A DNA stretch of 64,000 bases. It comes from Bradyrhizobium sp. Y36 (GTDB lineage Bacteria > Pseudomonadota > Alphaproteobacteria > Rhizobiales > Xanthobacteraceae). Position numbers and translations under genes: made by a program. Positions 9,307 to 19,076 of the stretch are shown piece after piece. Every line of letters begins with the position of its first letter. Positions within the stretch are counted from its first letter, which is position 1. The notes under the pieces are model-generated. The model made no database searches, was not told where the DNA came from, and worked only from the letters and a program-made list of their open reading frames with translations. The DNA lies in assembly GCF_002531575.1 (NCBI RefSeq), contig NZ_NWTI01000005.1, positions 62,001 through 126,000 on the forward strand, read 5' to 3'.

Positions 9307-11637
9307 TCAGGCGAAGGAGCGCGAGCCGACGACCTGGAGTTGGCCTTCGCCGCGCCGTCCATGCGAGGCATTGAGCAGCTGGCGCATCCGCACGGCGGGC
9401 ACCGGACGGCTGAACAGATAGCCTTGCGCCTCGGAGACGGTGCCGTCGGCGCTGATCAGATCGAGCTGCTCGTTGGTCTCGATGCCCTCGACCACGACCG
9501 CCATGCCGAGATCGGCGGACAGCCGCGCCACGCCGCGCAGCAGCGTCAGCGGGCGGTCGGTGTCGATGCCCTCGAGGAAGGAGCGGTCGATCTTCACCTT
9601 CTGCATCGGGAAATTATGCAGATAGCTGAGGCTGGAATAGCCCGTGCCGAAATCGTCGAGCGAGATGCGTACGCCGAGCGCATGCAGCTGTGACAGGATG
9701 TCGTGGGTGAGCTGGGTGTTGCGCAGCAGCGAGGACTCGGTGATCTCGATCTCGAGCCGATCCGCCGGCAGGCCCGACACTTCGAGCGCGTAGCGGATTT
9801 CACTCAGCACGTCGCGCTGGTGGAATTGCTGCGGCGAGAAGTTGACGGCGACGCTGACGCTTTCCGGCCACTTCATGCATTCCATGCAGGCGCGGCGCAG
9901 GATCCAGCGGCCGAGATCGACGATCAGGCCCATGTCCTCGGCGACCGGGATGATGTCGACCGGCGAGACCGTGCCGCGCACCGGATGATTCCAGCGCAGC
10001 AGCGCCTCGCAGGTGGTGATCTTGCCGGACTTCAGGTTGACCAGCGGCTGATAGAACAGCTCGAACTCCTCGTTCGCCAGCGCCTTGCGCAGGTCGAGCT
10101 CGAGGATGCGGCGCGCCTCGACGGTGGCCGCCATCTCGTCGCGGAAGAAGCAGAAGGTGCCGCGGCCGTCGGCCTTGGCACGGTACAGCGCCATGTCGGC
10201 GTTCTTGAGCAGCGTATCGGCACTGGCGCCTTCGGGCGAAGTCAGCGCGATGCCGACGCTGGCGCCGATCTCGACCAGGTGATTGTCGATGCGGTAGCGC
10301 TCGCTCAGCCGCTCGACGATGCGGCGGGCCAGCGCGGCGGCGTCCTCGGGCGAGGAGATGTTCTGCTGGAACACCACGAATTCGTCGCCGCCGAAGCGGG
10401 CGACGAAATCCTCGGGGCGCAGCATCTCGCGCAGACGGTTGGCGACCGCGCACAACAGCTGGTCGCCGCAGGGATGACCGAGCGTGTCGTTGACCTGCTT
10501 GAACTGGTCGAGGTCGACGAACAGCAGCGCGGAGAGCCGCTCGGCATGGTGTGAATTCGCCAGCAGCCGTTCGATCTCGTCGTGGAAGCTGACCCGGTTC
10601 GGCAGCGCAGTGAGCTCGTCGTAGCGGGCCAGATGGCTGATGCGGGCTTCCGCATTGGTGCGTTCGGTGATGTCTTCCAGCAGCAGCACCGTGCCGCCGC
10701 CGGTCATCGGCTGAAAGGTCCAGGCCAGCGTGCGGCCGCGCGAGGCATTCGGATCGGCGGTGACGATCTCGCAGACCCGCGCATGCGCGATCTCGGCCAG
10801 GATCTGGTTGCCGCTCTCCGCCGAGATCGAGCCGGCGGACACGCAGGCGGACACGATATCGGCCGCCGTGGCGCCACGCTTGACGAGGTCGTCAGGCAGG
10901 GTCATCAGCTCGCTGAAGCGGTGGTTCATCACCGCAAGGCGGCCATCGGCGCGAAACATGCACAGGCCGTGCGGCATGTTGTTGAGCGCGGTGTCGAACT
11001 GATGCGCCAGCGCGGATTCGCGGAAGCTCGAGGTCAACGCCTTGACGAAGATCGCGTGCAGGCTGAGGTTGATGTTCTTGAGCCCGATGAAGAAGAACAC
11101 GAGCAGGATGGCCAGACCGATGTGGTAGAATCCGCCGTGCAGCAGCAGGGCGAGCGACATCGGGCCGCAAGCCAGCGCGACGTGCCACTGGATCACCCGG
11201 GGCTGGCCGTAATTGCGGGCGGCACCGCCCGCGGTGTAGCCGATGCCGATGGCGACACAGAGCATGTCGGCGACGGGATCGTTGTTGTTGTAGATGACGA
11301 CGAAGGCCCACAGACCGAGCACCGCAGCATAGCTCAGCGCGCCGATCCAGTAACGCGGCTCCAGATGCTTGGCTTCGTCGAAAGAGAGCGGCTGGGTGCG
11401 GTTTTCATACCCGCGCATCTGGAATGCACGCGCGGTGCCGATGGCGATCAGCAGGAACGCCAGCGGCCACAGCCAGACGTCGCCCGTCTTCAGCGCAGTC
11501 ATCACCGCGGCCACGGCCGCGGAGGCCGAGCCCAGGAAAATCGCCCAGAAATTCTGCACCATCGAGTTGATGAGAGCGGCGTAGAGTATCGGCTCCAGCT
11601 CGTCTCGATCACTCTGCTTCTGGTCGGCCAGTTGCAT
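9307..11637 (-). CDS. Membrane-anchored PAS-GGDEF-EAL cyclic-di-GMP enzyme
   Basis: A 776-residue protein. Residues about 25-190 form six to seven hydrophobic helices (a MASE-like sensor). A PAS-like domain (about 207-325, LCMFRADGRLAVMNHRFSELM) is followed by a diguanylate cyclase domain with an intact GGDEF at 416-420. An EAL phosphodiesterase domain has EALLRW at 544-549 and DDFGTGYSS further on. Both catalytic signatures look intact, so it could make or destroy c-di-GMP or be switched between activities. It lies between tolB, which ends with a terminator upstream, and the FeeM-like gene. The start at 11637 precedes the first helix directly. Confidence 0.93.
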   Translation of the reverse strand: MQLADQKQSDRDELEPILYAALINSMVQNFWAIFLGSASAAVAAVMTALKTGDVWLWPLAFLLIAIGTARAFQMRGYENRTQPLSFDEAKHLEPRYWIGALSYAAVLGLWAFVVIYNNNDPVADMLCVAIGIGYTAGGAARNYGQPRVIQWHVALACGPMSLALLLHGGFYHIGLAILLVFFFIGLKNINLSLHAIFVKALTSSFRESALAHQFDTALNNMPHGLCMFRADGRLAVMNHRFSELMTLPDDLVKRGATAADIVSACVSAGSISAESGNQILAEIAHARVCEIVTADPNASRGRTLAWTFQPMTGGGTVLLLEDITERTNAEARISHLARYDELTALPNRVSFHDEIERLLANSHHAERLSALLFVDLDQFKQVNDTLGHPCGDQLLCAVANRLREMLRPEDFVARFGGDEFVVFQQNISSPEDAAALARRIVERLSERYRIDNHLVEIGASVGIALTSPEGASADTLLKNADMALYRAKADGRGTFCFFRDEMAATVEARRILELDLRKALANEEFELFYQPLVNLKSGKITTCEALLRWNHPVRGTVSPVDIIPVAEDMGLIVDLGRWILRRACMECMKWPESVSVAVNFSPQQFHQRDVLSEIRYALEVSGLPADRLEIEITESSLLRNTQLTHDILSQLHALGVRISLDDFGTGYSSLSYLHNFPMQKVKIDRSFLEGIDTDRPLTLLRGVARLSADLGMAVVVEGIETNEQLDLISADGTVSEAQGYLFSRPVPAVRMRQLLNASHGRRGEGQLQVVGSRSFA

Positions 11638-11824
11638 TGGCTTGTTACGCGTCCTGTTTGGCGCGTACTTTTACCCAGCCCAGATGAAGCCTTTCTGAGG
11701 GAACATCGTTAAAGTCGAGTTGTTTTTCGGTATCTACGAACCGATTTCCGCTTAAATATCAAGCAACTAGGCAAGGCTTGCCGAGCGCAAGGTGAAGAAA
11801 GGATTGCTTTCCTCACCGAATGCG

Positions 11825-11873
11825 AAAAAATCCGCGCGCCTTTTCGACAACATCGCACGTTGCGAACGCGCGG
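11825..11873 (-). terminator. Rho-independent terminator of the tolQRAB unit
   Basis: Arms CCGCGCG (11832-11838) and CGCGCGG (11867-11873) enclose a loop with a smaller inner hairpin. On the minus strand six T follow. It starts 3 bases after the tolB stop, so the GGDEF-EAL gene downstream should have its own promoter. Confidence 0.8.
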
Positions 11874-11875
11874 GT

Positions 11876-13243
11876 CTATTGACCCGCGGTCGAGGACAAC
11901 AGCGGCGACCATGCCGGGTCGGAGGCGAAGCCCGGCGTCGGCACCTTGAGCTCGTTGCGACCGGAGATGTCGACGCTGTAGAGCGACGGTCCGCCATTGC
12001 CGCCGGGATCGCGGAAGAACATCAGCACGCGGCCGTTCGGCGAGAAGGTCGGGCCTTCGTTGTGGAAGCCGGAAGTGAGCAGCCGCTCGCCGGAGCCGTC
12101 CGGCTTCATGACGCCGATCGAGAACTGCCCGCCGCCCTGCCTCGTGAAGGCGATGTAATCCCCCTTGGGTGACCACACCGGCGTCGAATAGCTGGCGTTG
12201 GTGTCGTCCTTGGAGAACGAGATGCGCTGCGCCTGTCCGCCGCCCGCCGCCATCACGTAGATCTGCGACCGGCCGCCGCGATCGGACTCGAAGCAGATGC
12301 GGGTGCCGTCGGGCGAATAGGACGGCGAGGTATCGATCGCCGGCGTGTCGGTGAGGCGCGTGGTCGAGCGCGAGCGCAGATCCATCACGAACAGGTTGGA
12401 GTTGCCGCCCTGCTGCAGGCTCATGATGACGCGCTGGCCGTCCGGCGAGAACCTTGGGGCAAAGGTCATGCCGGGGAAGTTGCCGACGATCTCGCGCTGG
12501 CCGGTCTCGATGTTGAAGAGATAGACCTTCGGATCGCCCTGGCCGAACTCCATGTAGGTGATCTCTTGCGAGTTCGGCGAGAAGCGCGGCGTCAGCACGA
12601 GGTCGGAGCCGCGAGTCAGATAACGCACATTGGCGCCGTCCTGGTCCATCATCGCGAGCCGCTTGACGCGGCGCTCCTTCGGACCGCTTTCGTCCACGAA
12701 CACCACGCGGCTGTCGAAATAGCCCTTCTCGCCGGTCATGCGCTCGTAGATCTGGTCCGAGATGATGTGGGCGATGCGGCGCCAATATTCCGGCGAGGTG
12801 AAATATTGCTGTCCCGCGAGCTGCTGGCCGGAAACCACGTCCCACAGGCGGAATTCGGCCTTGAGCCGGCCGTCGGGCTGACGCGTCATGCGGCCGGTGA
12901 CCAGGGCCTGCGCGTTGAGCGTCTTCCAGTTCTGGAATTGCGGCGCGACATCCATGTTGTTGATGCGCTCGATGAAGGCGGCCTGGTCGATCGGCGCGAA
13001 CAGGCCCGAGCGCTTGAGATTGTTGGTGATGACCTGCGTGACGCCGTTGCCGACGTCGCCGTCGGACGGCGAGCCCGGCAGGAAGTTGGTGATCGCGATC
13101 GGGATCGGCTGGAATGCCGTGGGATCGATGCGGATGCGGCCGTCCTGCCCTTGAGCGAAGGCACGGCCGCTCCCGAGCATGGCGAGCGTCGATCCGGTCA
13201 GGGTCATGAAGCGGCGGCGGTTCATCGATCGGACGTCATTCAT
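11876..13243 (-). CDS. tolB: Tol-Pal system translocation protein TolB
   Basis: A 455-residue periplasmic protein that cycles between Pal and TolA. After the signal sequence comes the TolB N-terminal domain ([27 protein letters not shown]), then a six-bladed beta-propeller. The propeller repeats have the sequence signs SPDGQRV, SPDGTRI, SPKGDYI and SPNGRVL. The start at 13243 is 24 bases after tolA; an internal ATG six codons later is possible. The signal sequence carries [11 protein letters not shown] followed by a hydrophobic core and ALG-type cleavage near GRAFA-Q. This has the form of a twin-arginine signal, whereas E. coli TolB uses Sec. The gene is followed at once by a terminator. Confidence 0.96.
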   Translation of the reverse strand: MNDVRSMNRRRFMTLTGSTLAMLGSGRAFAQGQDGRIRIDPTAFQPIPIAITNFLPGSPSDGDVGNGVTQVITNNLKRSGLFAPIDQAAFIERINNMDVAPQFQNWKTLNAQALVTGRMTRQPDGRLKAEFRLWDVVSGQQLAGQQYFTSPEYWRRIAHIISDQIYERMTGEKGYFDSRVVFVDESGPKERRVKRLAMMDQDGANVRYLTRGSDLVLTPRFSPNSQEITYMEFGQGDPKVYLFNIETGQREIVGNFPGMTFAPRFSPDGQRVIMSLQQGGNSNLFVMDLRSRSTTRLTDTPAIDTSPSYSPDGTRICFESDRGGRSQIYVMAAGGGQAQRISFSKDDTNASYSTPVWSPKGDYIAFTRQGGGQFSIGVMKPDGSGERLLTSGFHNEGPTFSPNGRVLMFFRDPGGNGGPSLYSVDISGRNELKVPTPGFASDPAWSPLLSSTAGQ

Positions 13244-13266
13244 TGCAAAGTTCTTTTGTTCGGATG

Positions 13267-14226
13267 TCACAACATATCTTTCAGGCCGAAAGTCATGGGA
13301 ATGAGCTTCCAGCTCTCGTACTGCTGCTTCGGCATGAACGAGTAGACCTGACACTGCACGATGGCGCGCTTGGCGCTCTCCGCCACCGCCTGGGCAATCG
13401 ACCGCGACGGTCCCCTCACCGCGACGACGATGGGTTCGGATGCGAGCGATCCATCGATCTTCATGGGGATGTCGATATCGGCTTCGTATTGGTCGGCGTC
13501 CTGCCCGTTATAGGTCGGCGTGAAGCAGCGCTTGACCGCGCCCTGGAACGCACCGCGCCAGGTCGCGACGTTGTTCGCAGCGGTCCCGGTCGCCGCTCCC
13601 AGCGATGCCGACGCATTCAGCGCCGAGCCGGTCTGCTCGTGCCGGGTCGCGGCGCGCTTGTCGAGGTCGCGCTGGATCTGCGCGGGGTCGAAGCTGCGCT
13701 CCTTCGGCTTGGGCTGCTGCTGCGGCTGCACCGCGGCGACCTTCTGCTCGACCGGCTTAGGCGGCGGCTTCTTGGTCTCCTGTTTCTTCATGAGCTCGGC
13801 GAGCGGATCTTCCTTGGCCGGATCAGGCTTCTTTTCCGGCGGCTTCGGTTCTTCCTTCGGCTTCGCCTCGGCCACGGGCTTCGGCGGCTCGGGCTTCTTC
13901 TCCACCGGCTTCTCGACCGGCTTCGGCGGCGGCTCCGGCTGCGAATTGGTCTTGATCAGCTCTTTCTTCTCGGTGACCTTGCCGACGGCGTCTTCCTCGG
14001 GCTTGGCTTCCGCGATCTTCTCGACCTTGGGCTTCGGCTCTTCCTTCTTGCCGGTCTTCTGCCCCGCCATCATCTTGGCGAGCTGATCGGTGGAGATGAT
14101 GTCGATCGGAAGCGACTCTTCCGGCGCGATGTAGGCCTTGCTGCTGAAGGTGACGAGCCCCCATCCCAGCACGAGGACGTGGAGGGCAATCGACGCAACG
14201 AGTGTCTTGTCGACGTTCACCTTCAC
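13267..14226 (-). CDS. tolA: Cell envelope protein TolA (TonB C-terminal type)
   Basis: A 319-residue inner-membrane protein linking the TolQR motor to TolB-Pal. One transmembrane helix lies at about 9-28. A long Pro/Lys/Glu-rich, probably extended region (about 57-190) has many KPEEKKP-like repeats. A C-terminal globular domain (about 220-319) contains [12 protein letters not shown] and the [17 protein letters not shown] segment, with the two cysteines typical of TolA domain III. The extended region replaces the Ala/Lys helix of E. coli TolA. Start 14226 is 4 bases after the tolR stop, indicating translational coupling. Confidence 0.92.
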   Translation of the reverse strand: MKVNVDKTLVASIALHVLVLGWGLVTFSSKAYIAPEESLPIDIISTDQLAKMMAGQKTGKKEEPKPKVEKIAEAKPEEDAVGKVTEKKELIKTNSQPEPPPKPVEKPVEKKPEPPKPVAEAKPKEEPKPPEKKPDPAKEDPLAELMKKQETKKPPPKPVEQKVAAVQPQQQPKPKERSFDPAQIQRDLDKRAATRHEQTGSALNASASLGAATGTAANNVATWRGAFQGAVKRCFTPTYNGQDADQYEADIDIPMKIDGSLASEPIVVAVRGPSRSIAQAVAESAKRAIVQCQVYSFMPKQQYESWKLIPMTFGLKDML

Positions 14227-14230
14227 TGCC

Positions 14231-14683
14231 TTAAGACCCCTGATCCGCTTCCGTGACGAGGGCGAGCTTCTTGAATCCGGCGCCGGACAACTGGCCCATC
14301 ACCTTGGCCACCGTGCCGTAATCCGCCTTCTTGTCGGCGCGCAGATAGATGCGCTCCTCGAGCCCGCCGCGCGCATCGGTGATCGCCTTCAGCTTCGGGA
14401 TCAGCTCGTTGATCGCAATCTCGGTGTCGTTGATGAACACCTTGCCCTTGATGTCGACCGACATCTGGATCGGCTTCTGGTCGTTGTTCTCGAGGCTCTT
14501 GGCGTTGGTCTGCGGCAGGTCGAGCGGCACGCCGACCGTCAGCATCGGCGCCGACACCATGAAGATGATGAGCAGCACCAGCATCACGTCGACCATCGGC
14601 GTGACGTTGATCTCGGCCACGACGGGCTTGCGCCGGCCGCGGCGCCCGCCGCCTCCGGACGAACTCGCAACGTTCATGGCCAT
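14231..14683 (-). CDS. tolR: Tol-Pal motor subunit TolR (ExbD family)
   Basis: A 150-residue protein with a Gly/Arg-rich cytoplasmic N-terminus and one transmembrane helix (about 30-48) that carries the proton-path aspartate in TPMVDVMLVLL (Asp32). A periplasmic domain contains LRADKKADYGTVAKVM. With TolQ it converts proton-motive force into movement of TolA. It lies immediately before tolA, but 145 bases after tolQ because a palindromic repeat has been inserted between them. A second ATG two codons in could be the start. Confidence 0.96.
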   Translation of the reverse strand: MAMNVASSSGGGGRRGRRKPVVAEINVTPMVDVMLVLLIIFMVSAPMLTVGVPLDLPQTNAKSLENNDQKPIQMSVDIKGKVFINDTEIAINELIPKLKAITDARGGLEERIYLRADKKADYGTVAKVMGQLSGAGFKKLALVTEADQGS

Positions 14684-14712
14684 GATCGCGTGCCCAAATT
14701 GTCCTTCACAGT

Positions 14713-14812
14713 AGAGCCAATTCCGTTCCGATGAAATCGGAACGGGGCTCTGGATTCCTGTCTTGACGCGTTTTCTTCACGCGAACCGGTATCCACTTCG
14801 CTTGAAAACGCT
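14713..14812. repeat. Extragenic palindromic repeat between tolQ and tolR
   Basis: It starts with a perfect palindrome, CCGTTCCGAT-GAA-ATCGGAACGG (written with its loop), flanked by AGAGCC and GGGCTCT. A second dyad follows, GACGCGTTTTC with cACGCG and CGCTTGAAAACG. I recognise this sequence as a dispersed repeat of Bradyrhizobium and relatives. It sits inside the tolQR transcript. Confidence 0.75.
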
Positions 14813-14828
14813 CGATACATGCCGTCCA

Positions 14829-15545
<717 letters not shown>

Positions 15546-15944
15546 AAGCAGTATCCTCTCAAGGCGATCGTTATCCGATGTGCCGGCCAGCAAATGGCTG
15601 CCGGTTCCCCAATGGCCGCGCTAGCACCGGCGCGGCCGGCAAGCCCGCTCAAAACCTTGTCTTTCGGGGTGCAGGGGCTCGTCCAAAGCCGGCCGTCTGC
15701 ATTCCCTGCCAAGATGTCAAAACTATGGGCCTTTGGCCCCGGGCCTTGACGGGCTCGGCTTCGGGCTTTGGGCGCGATTGTCCGCCCTTACCAGAGCCCG
15801 GCGTTGGTTAATGCCGGGTTACCACAGGCGATTTTGGCTGCGGGAAAGGCAGGCCGTGCAGATAGATGGGAGGCCGCGGGCTGCGAGGCACGATGTCAGG
15901 TGGCGTTGCCGGGGTAGCGATCTTGTGGCTCCGACGGAGGTCGG

Positions 15945-16085
15945 TTCCCTCCCCCCTTGTGGGGGAGGGCTAGGGAGAGGGGTTCTCACGGGGATTCTCT
16001 CTGAAGCGAAGAATTGGCGCACACAACGAGCACCTTTTCCTTGGCTACCCCTCTCCCCCGCCCTCCCCACAGGGGGGAGGGAGCG
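15945..16085. repeat. Inverted repeat, about 38-bp arms
   Basis: Arm 1 (about 15946-15984, CTCCCCCCTTGTGGGGGAGG core) and arm 2 (about 16046-16083) are near-perfect reverse complements separated by about 60 bases. Such GGGAGAGGGG palindromes are dispersed repeats in Bradyrhizobium. This 658-base gap (15546-16203) otherwise shows only the ggt upstream region and no supported gene. Confidence 0.7.
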
Positions 16086-16203
16086 CAGTTTGCGCTTTGG
16101 CTGGCATCCCGCTCGCCACACTCCCTCGGCACGCACGAGCTGATAAGCTCTATCCGCGGACAACAACGTGCCGGCATCACCGGCCCAGCCTGAGGAACGC
16201 CCC

Positions 16204-17940
16204 ATGCCGAAACCACAGATCAATGTGCGGTGGATCGTCGCCGCCATCGTATCGGTCAGCCTCGTCACGTTCGGCCCTTTGCGCGCCGCATCGGTCGCGC
16301 CGGTCGCTGCGGAAAACGGCATGGTGGTTTCCGCGCAGCATCTGGCAACCCAGGTCGGCGTCGAAGTCCTCAAGCGCGGGGGCAACGCCGTCGATGCTGC
16401 GGTAGCCGTCGGCTATGCCCTCGCGGTGGTCTATCCGGCAGCCGGCAATCTCGGCGGCGGCGGCTTCATGACGATCCAGCTCGCCGACGGACGCAAGACC
16501 TTCCTCGATTTCCGCGAGACCGCCCCCAAGGCGGCGACCGCCAACATGTACCTCGACACGGACGGCAACGTCATCAAGGGCATCTCGACCAAGGGACATC
16601 TGGCCGTCGGCGTGCCGGGATCCGTCTCGGGCATGGAATATGCGCGCGAGAAATACGGCACCATGAAGCGCGCCGATCTGCTCGCACCCGCGATCCAGCT
16701 CGCCGAGCAGGGCTTTGTGCTCGACCAGGGTGACATCGACCTGCTGCGCACGGCAACCAATGATTTCAAGGAGGACCCCGCCTCGAGCGCCATCTTCCTC
16801 AACAACGGCCAGCCGTTCAACGTCGGCGAAAAGCTGGTGCAATCCGAGCTGGCGAAAACCCTGCGCGAGATCAGCGGCAAGGGCACGGACGGCTTCTACA
16901 AGGGCTGGGTCGGCAGCGCCATCGTGGCCTCGAGCCAGGCCGGCAAAGGTCTGCTGACGCAAGACGATCTCGACGGCTACAAGACGCGCGAGCTCGCCCC
17001 GGTCGAGTGCGACTACCGCGGCTATCACGTGGTGTCCGCGCCGCCGCCGAGCTCGGGCGGCGTCGTCATCTGCGAGATCCTGAATATCCTCGAAGGCTAT
17101 CCGCTGAAGGAGCTGGGCTATCACTCCGCAGCGGCCACGCATGTGCAGATCGAAGCCATGCGCCACGCCTACGTCGACCGCAACAGCTACCTCGGCGATC
17201 CCGACTTCGTGAAAAATCCGCTCGATCGCCTGCTCGACAAGGCTTACGCCGCCAGGATCCGCGCCGTGATCGATCCGAACAAGGCGGGCGTGTCCAAGGA
17301 CATCAAGCCGGGCGTTCCGCCGCACGAGGGCAGCAACACCACGCACTATTCGATCGCGGACAAGGACGGCAACGCCGTGTCCGTCACCTACACGCTGAAC
17401 GACTGGTTCGGCGCCAAGGTGACGGCGGCAAAGACCGGCGTGCTGCTGAACGACGAAATGGACGACTTCACCGCCAAGGTCGGCGTGCCGAACCTGTACG
17501 GCCTGGTGCAGGGCGAGGCCAACGCCATCGCGCCCGGCAAGCGGCCGCTGTCGTCGATGAGCCCGACCATCGTCAGCAAGGACGGCAAGCCGGTGATGGT
17601 GGTGGGCACGCCGGGCGGCAGCCGCATCATCACGGCCGTGCTGCAGACCATGATCAACGCGATCGACTATGGCATGAACGCGCAGGAGGCCGTCGACATG
17701 CCGCGGATCCACCAGCAATGGCTGCCTGACATCACCAATGTCGAGAGCTATGCGCTGTCGCCGGACACGCAGAAGATTCTGGAGGGAATGGGCCACAAAT
17801 TCGGCCCGCCACAACCGGCCAACCACCTGGCCGTCATCATCGTCGGCGCGCCGGCGCTGAACGGCAAGCCAGTCGGCAACAACCGCTATTACGGCGCCAA
17901 CGACCCGCGCCGGAACAGTGGGCTGGCGGCCGGCTATTGA
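16204..17940 (+). CDS. ggt: Gamma-glutamyltransferase
   Basis: A 578-residue periplasmic enzyme that hydrolyses or transfers the gamma-glutamyl group of glutathione. It is made as a precursor that cuts itself into two subunits before a threonine. A signal peptide spans about 1-29. The conserved GNLGGGGFM is at 81-89, the autoprocessing nucleophile is Thr379 in SNTTHYSI, and the PPPSSGG loop is at 280-286. The start at 16204 has TGAGGAA upstream; a GTG at 16168 lacks this. It stands alone on the plus strand, with cysE convergent 54 bases downstream. That is a suggestive cysteine/glutathione pairing, though not an operon. Confidence 0.95.
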   Translation: MPKPQINVRWIVAAIVSVSLVTFGPLRAASVAPVAAENGMVVSAQHLATQVGVEVLKRGGNAVDAAVAVGYALAVVYPAAGNLGGGGFMTIQLADGRKTFLDFRETAPKAATANMYLDTDGNVIKGISTKGHLAVGVPGSVSGMEYAREKYGTMKRADLLAPAIQLAEQGFVLDQGDIDLLRTATNDFKEDPASSAIFLNNGQPFNVGEKLVQSELAKTLREISGKGTDGFYKGWVGSAIVASSQAGKGLLTQDDLDGYKTRELAPVECDYRGYHVVSAPPPSSGGVVICEILNILEGYPLKELGYHSAAATHVQIEAMRHAYVDRNSYLGDPDFVKNPLDRLLDKAYAARIRAVIDPNKAGVSKDIKPGVPPHEGSNTTHYSIADKDGNAVSVTYTLNDWFGAKVTAAKTGVLLNDEMDDFTAKVGVPNLYGLVQGEANAIAPGKRPLSSMSPTIVSKDGKPVMVVGTPGGSRIITAVLQTMINAIDYGMNAQEAVDMPRIHQQWLPDITNVESYALSPDTQKILEGMGHKFGPPQPANHLAVIIVGAPALNGKPVGNNRYYGANDPRRNSGLAAGY

Positions 17941-17994
17941 TCACGCCGGCGACGCCAGTCCGCAGTGCACAGCGCGGATGAAGCGAGGCGCGCG

Positions 17995-18765
17995 TCAGGC
18001 TGCGGATGCAGGCGTGGGGCAATTGGTCAGCCGCGCGGGATTGCCAACGGCGGTGCAGCCGGCGGGGATGTCCGAGGTCACGACCGTGCCGGCGCCGATC
18101 TTGGCGAGATCGCCGATGCCGACGTCGCCGAGGATGCTCGCGCCGGCGCCGATATAGACGCCGCGTCCGATCCGCGGTGAGCGCGTCGGCAGCTCGTTGC
18201 CGCGGCCGATGCTGACATTCTGGAGGATGGTGACCTCGTCGCCGATCACGACATGGGCGCCGATCACGATGCCCGTGGCGTGGTCGAGATAGACTGACGA
18301 GCCGATGCTGGCCGCCGGATGAATGCTGACCTGCAAGACGTTCGAGGCCTCGTTCTGAAACAAGAGCGCGGCGTCGCGCTGGTCGTGACGCCACAGCCAG
18401 TTCGAGACGCGCCAGGCCTGCAGCGCGACGTAGCCCTTGAAGTGCAGCAACGGCGCCAACAGGCTGGCGATGGCGGGATCGCTGCGCACGATGGCCTGCA
18501 AGTCGCGGCCAGCCGCTTCAATCAATTCCGGCGAGCCGCGAAAGGCGCCGTGGGAAAAGGCGGTGAAACGCGACTGCTCCGCGGCGTTGCCGCCCAGCCT
18601 GCGCCCGATCAGGCCGGCGATGGCGGCCGCGAGATCGTCATGGGCGAGGACGGCCTCCGTCAGCGACGTGCCGAAGACGGGATCGGATGCAACCGCACGC
18701 TGCGCCTCGTCGCGGATTGCCTGCCAGAGACCATTGTCCGTCGTCGCCTTTGCAGCTGCCGTCAT
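17995..18765 (-). CDS. cysE: Serine O-acetyltransferase
   Basis: A 256-residue enzyme that makes O-acetylserine from serine and acetyl-CoA, the first step of cysteine synthesis. An N-terminal helical domain (about 1-140) contains the typical ARDPA-like SDPAIASLLAPLLHFKGYVALQAWRVS region. The left-handed beta helix built of hexapeptide repeats (IHPAASIGSSVYLDHATGIVIGAH, then GVYIGAGASILGDVGIGDLAKIGAG) holds the catalytic Asp-His of LDHATG. ATG 18765 is preceded by GGAGG at 5 bases. The GTG two codons upstream overlaps that site and is rejected. The longer N-terminus resembles the epsilon-type enzymes of proteobacteria. Confidence 0.93.
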   Translation of the reverse strand: MTAAAKATTDNGLWQAIRDEAQRAVASDPVFGTSLTEAVLAHDDLAAAIAGLIGRRLGGNAAEQSRFTAFSHGAFRGSPELIEAAGRDLQAIVRSDPAIASLLAPLLHFKGYVALQAWRVSNWLWRHDQRDAALLFQNEASNVLQVSIHPAASIGSSVYLDHATGIVIGAHVVIGDEVTILQNVSIGRGNELPTRSPRIGRGVYIGAGASILGDVGIGDLAKIGAGTVVTSDIPAGCTAVGNPARLTNCPTPASAA

Positions 18766-18975
18766 CGCCACCTCCGGTATCCAGAGACTTCCTCATATAG
18801 ATCGTCGGCAACCGGCCCGCCACGCCCCAGGCGAATGCGCCCTCCCGAGCACCATGCCGCAGCCCCCCGTGAGGCTACGAGCTTGCGTGCCGGGCAGCGG
18901 CAACCATATAGTCCGTGGGATTTTCGGCCGACGCTGCTTGGGCCGGGATGTCCATGCAAAGCAGCTCGTTCAAGC

Positions 18976-19006
18976 CCCCGCGGTGGTCCGCCAGCCGCGG
19001 GTTTTT
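18976..19006 (+). terminator. Terminator-like hairpin in the leader of the desaturase gene
   Basis: Arms CCCGCGG (18977-18983) and CCGCGGG (18995-19001) are followed by five T on the plus strand, 71 bases before the desaturase ATG. No plus-strand gene ends nearby, so it could be an attenuator or the end of a short leader RNA. The rest of this 311-base divergent gap shows no gene. Confidence 0.6.
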
Positions 19007-19076
19007 CGTACCCGGCCGCCTCCAATGCTGCCGCCACGACATCCCGGATTTCCGTCACTCGAGGTCACACCAACAC

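Noticed and set aside
15945..16085. CRISPR-like or tRNA-like structure
   Set aside because: Only two arms in inverted orientation; no regular direct repeats. I saw no cloverleaf anywhere in the gaps of the window.
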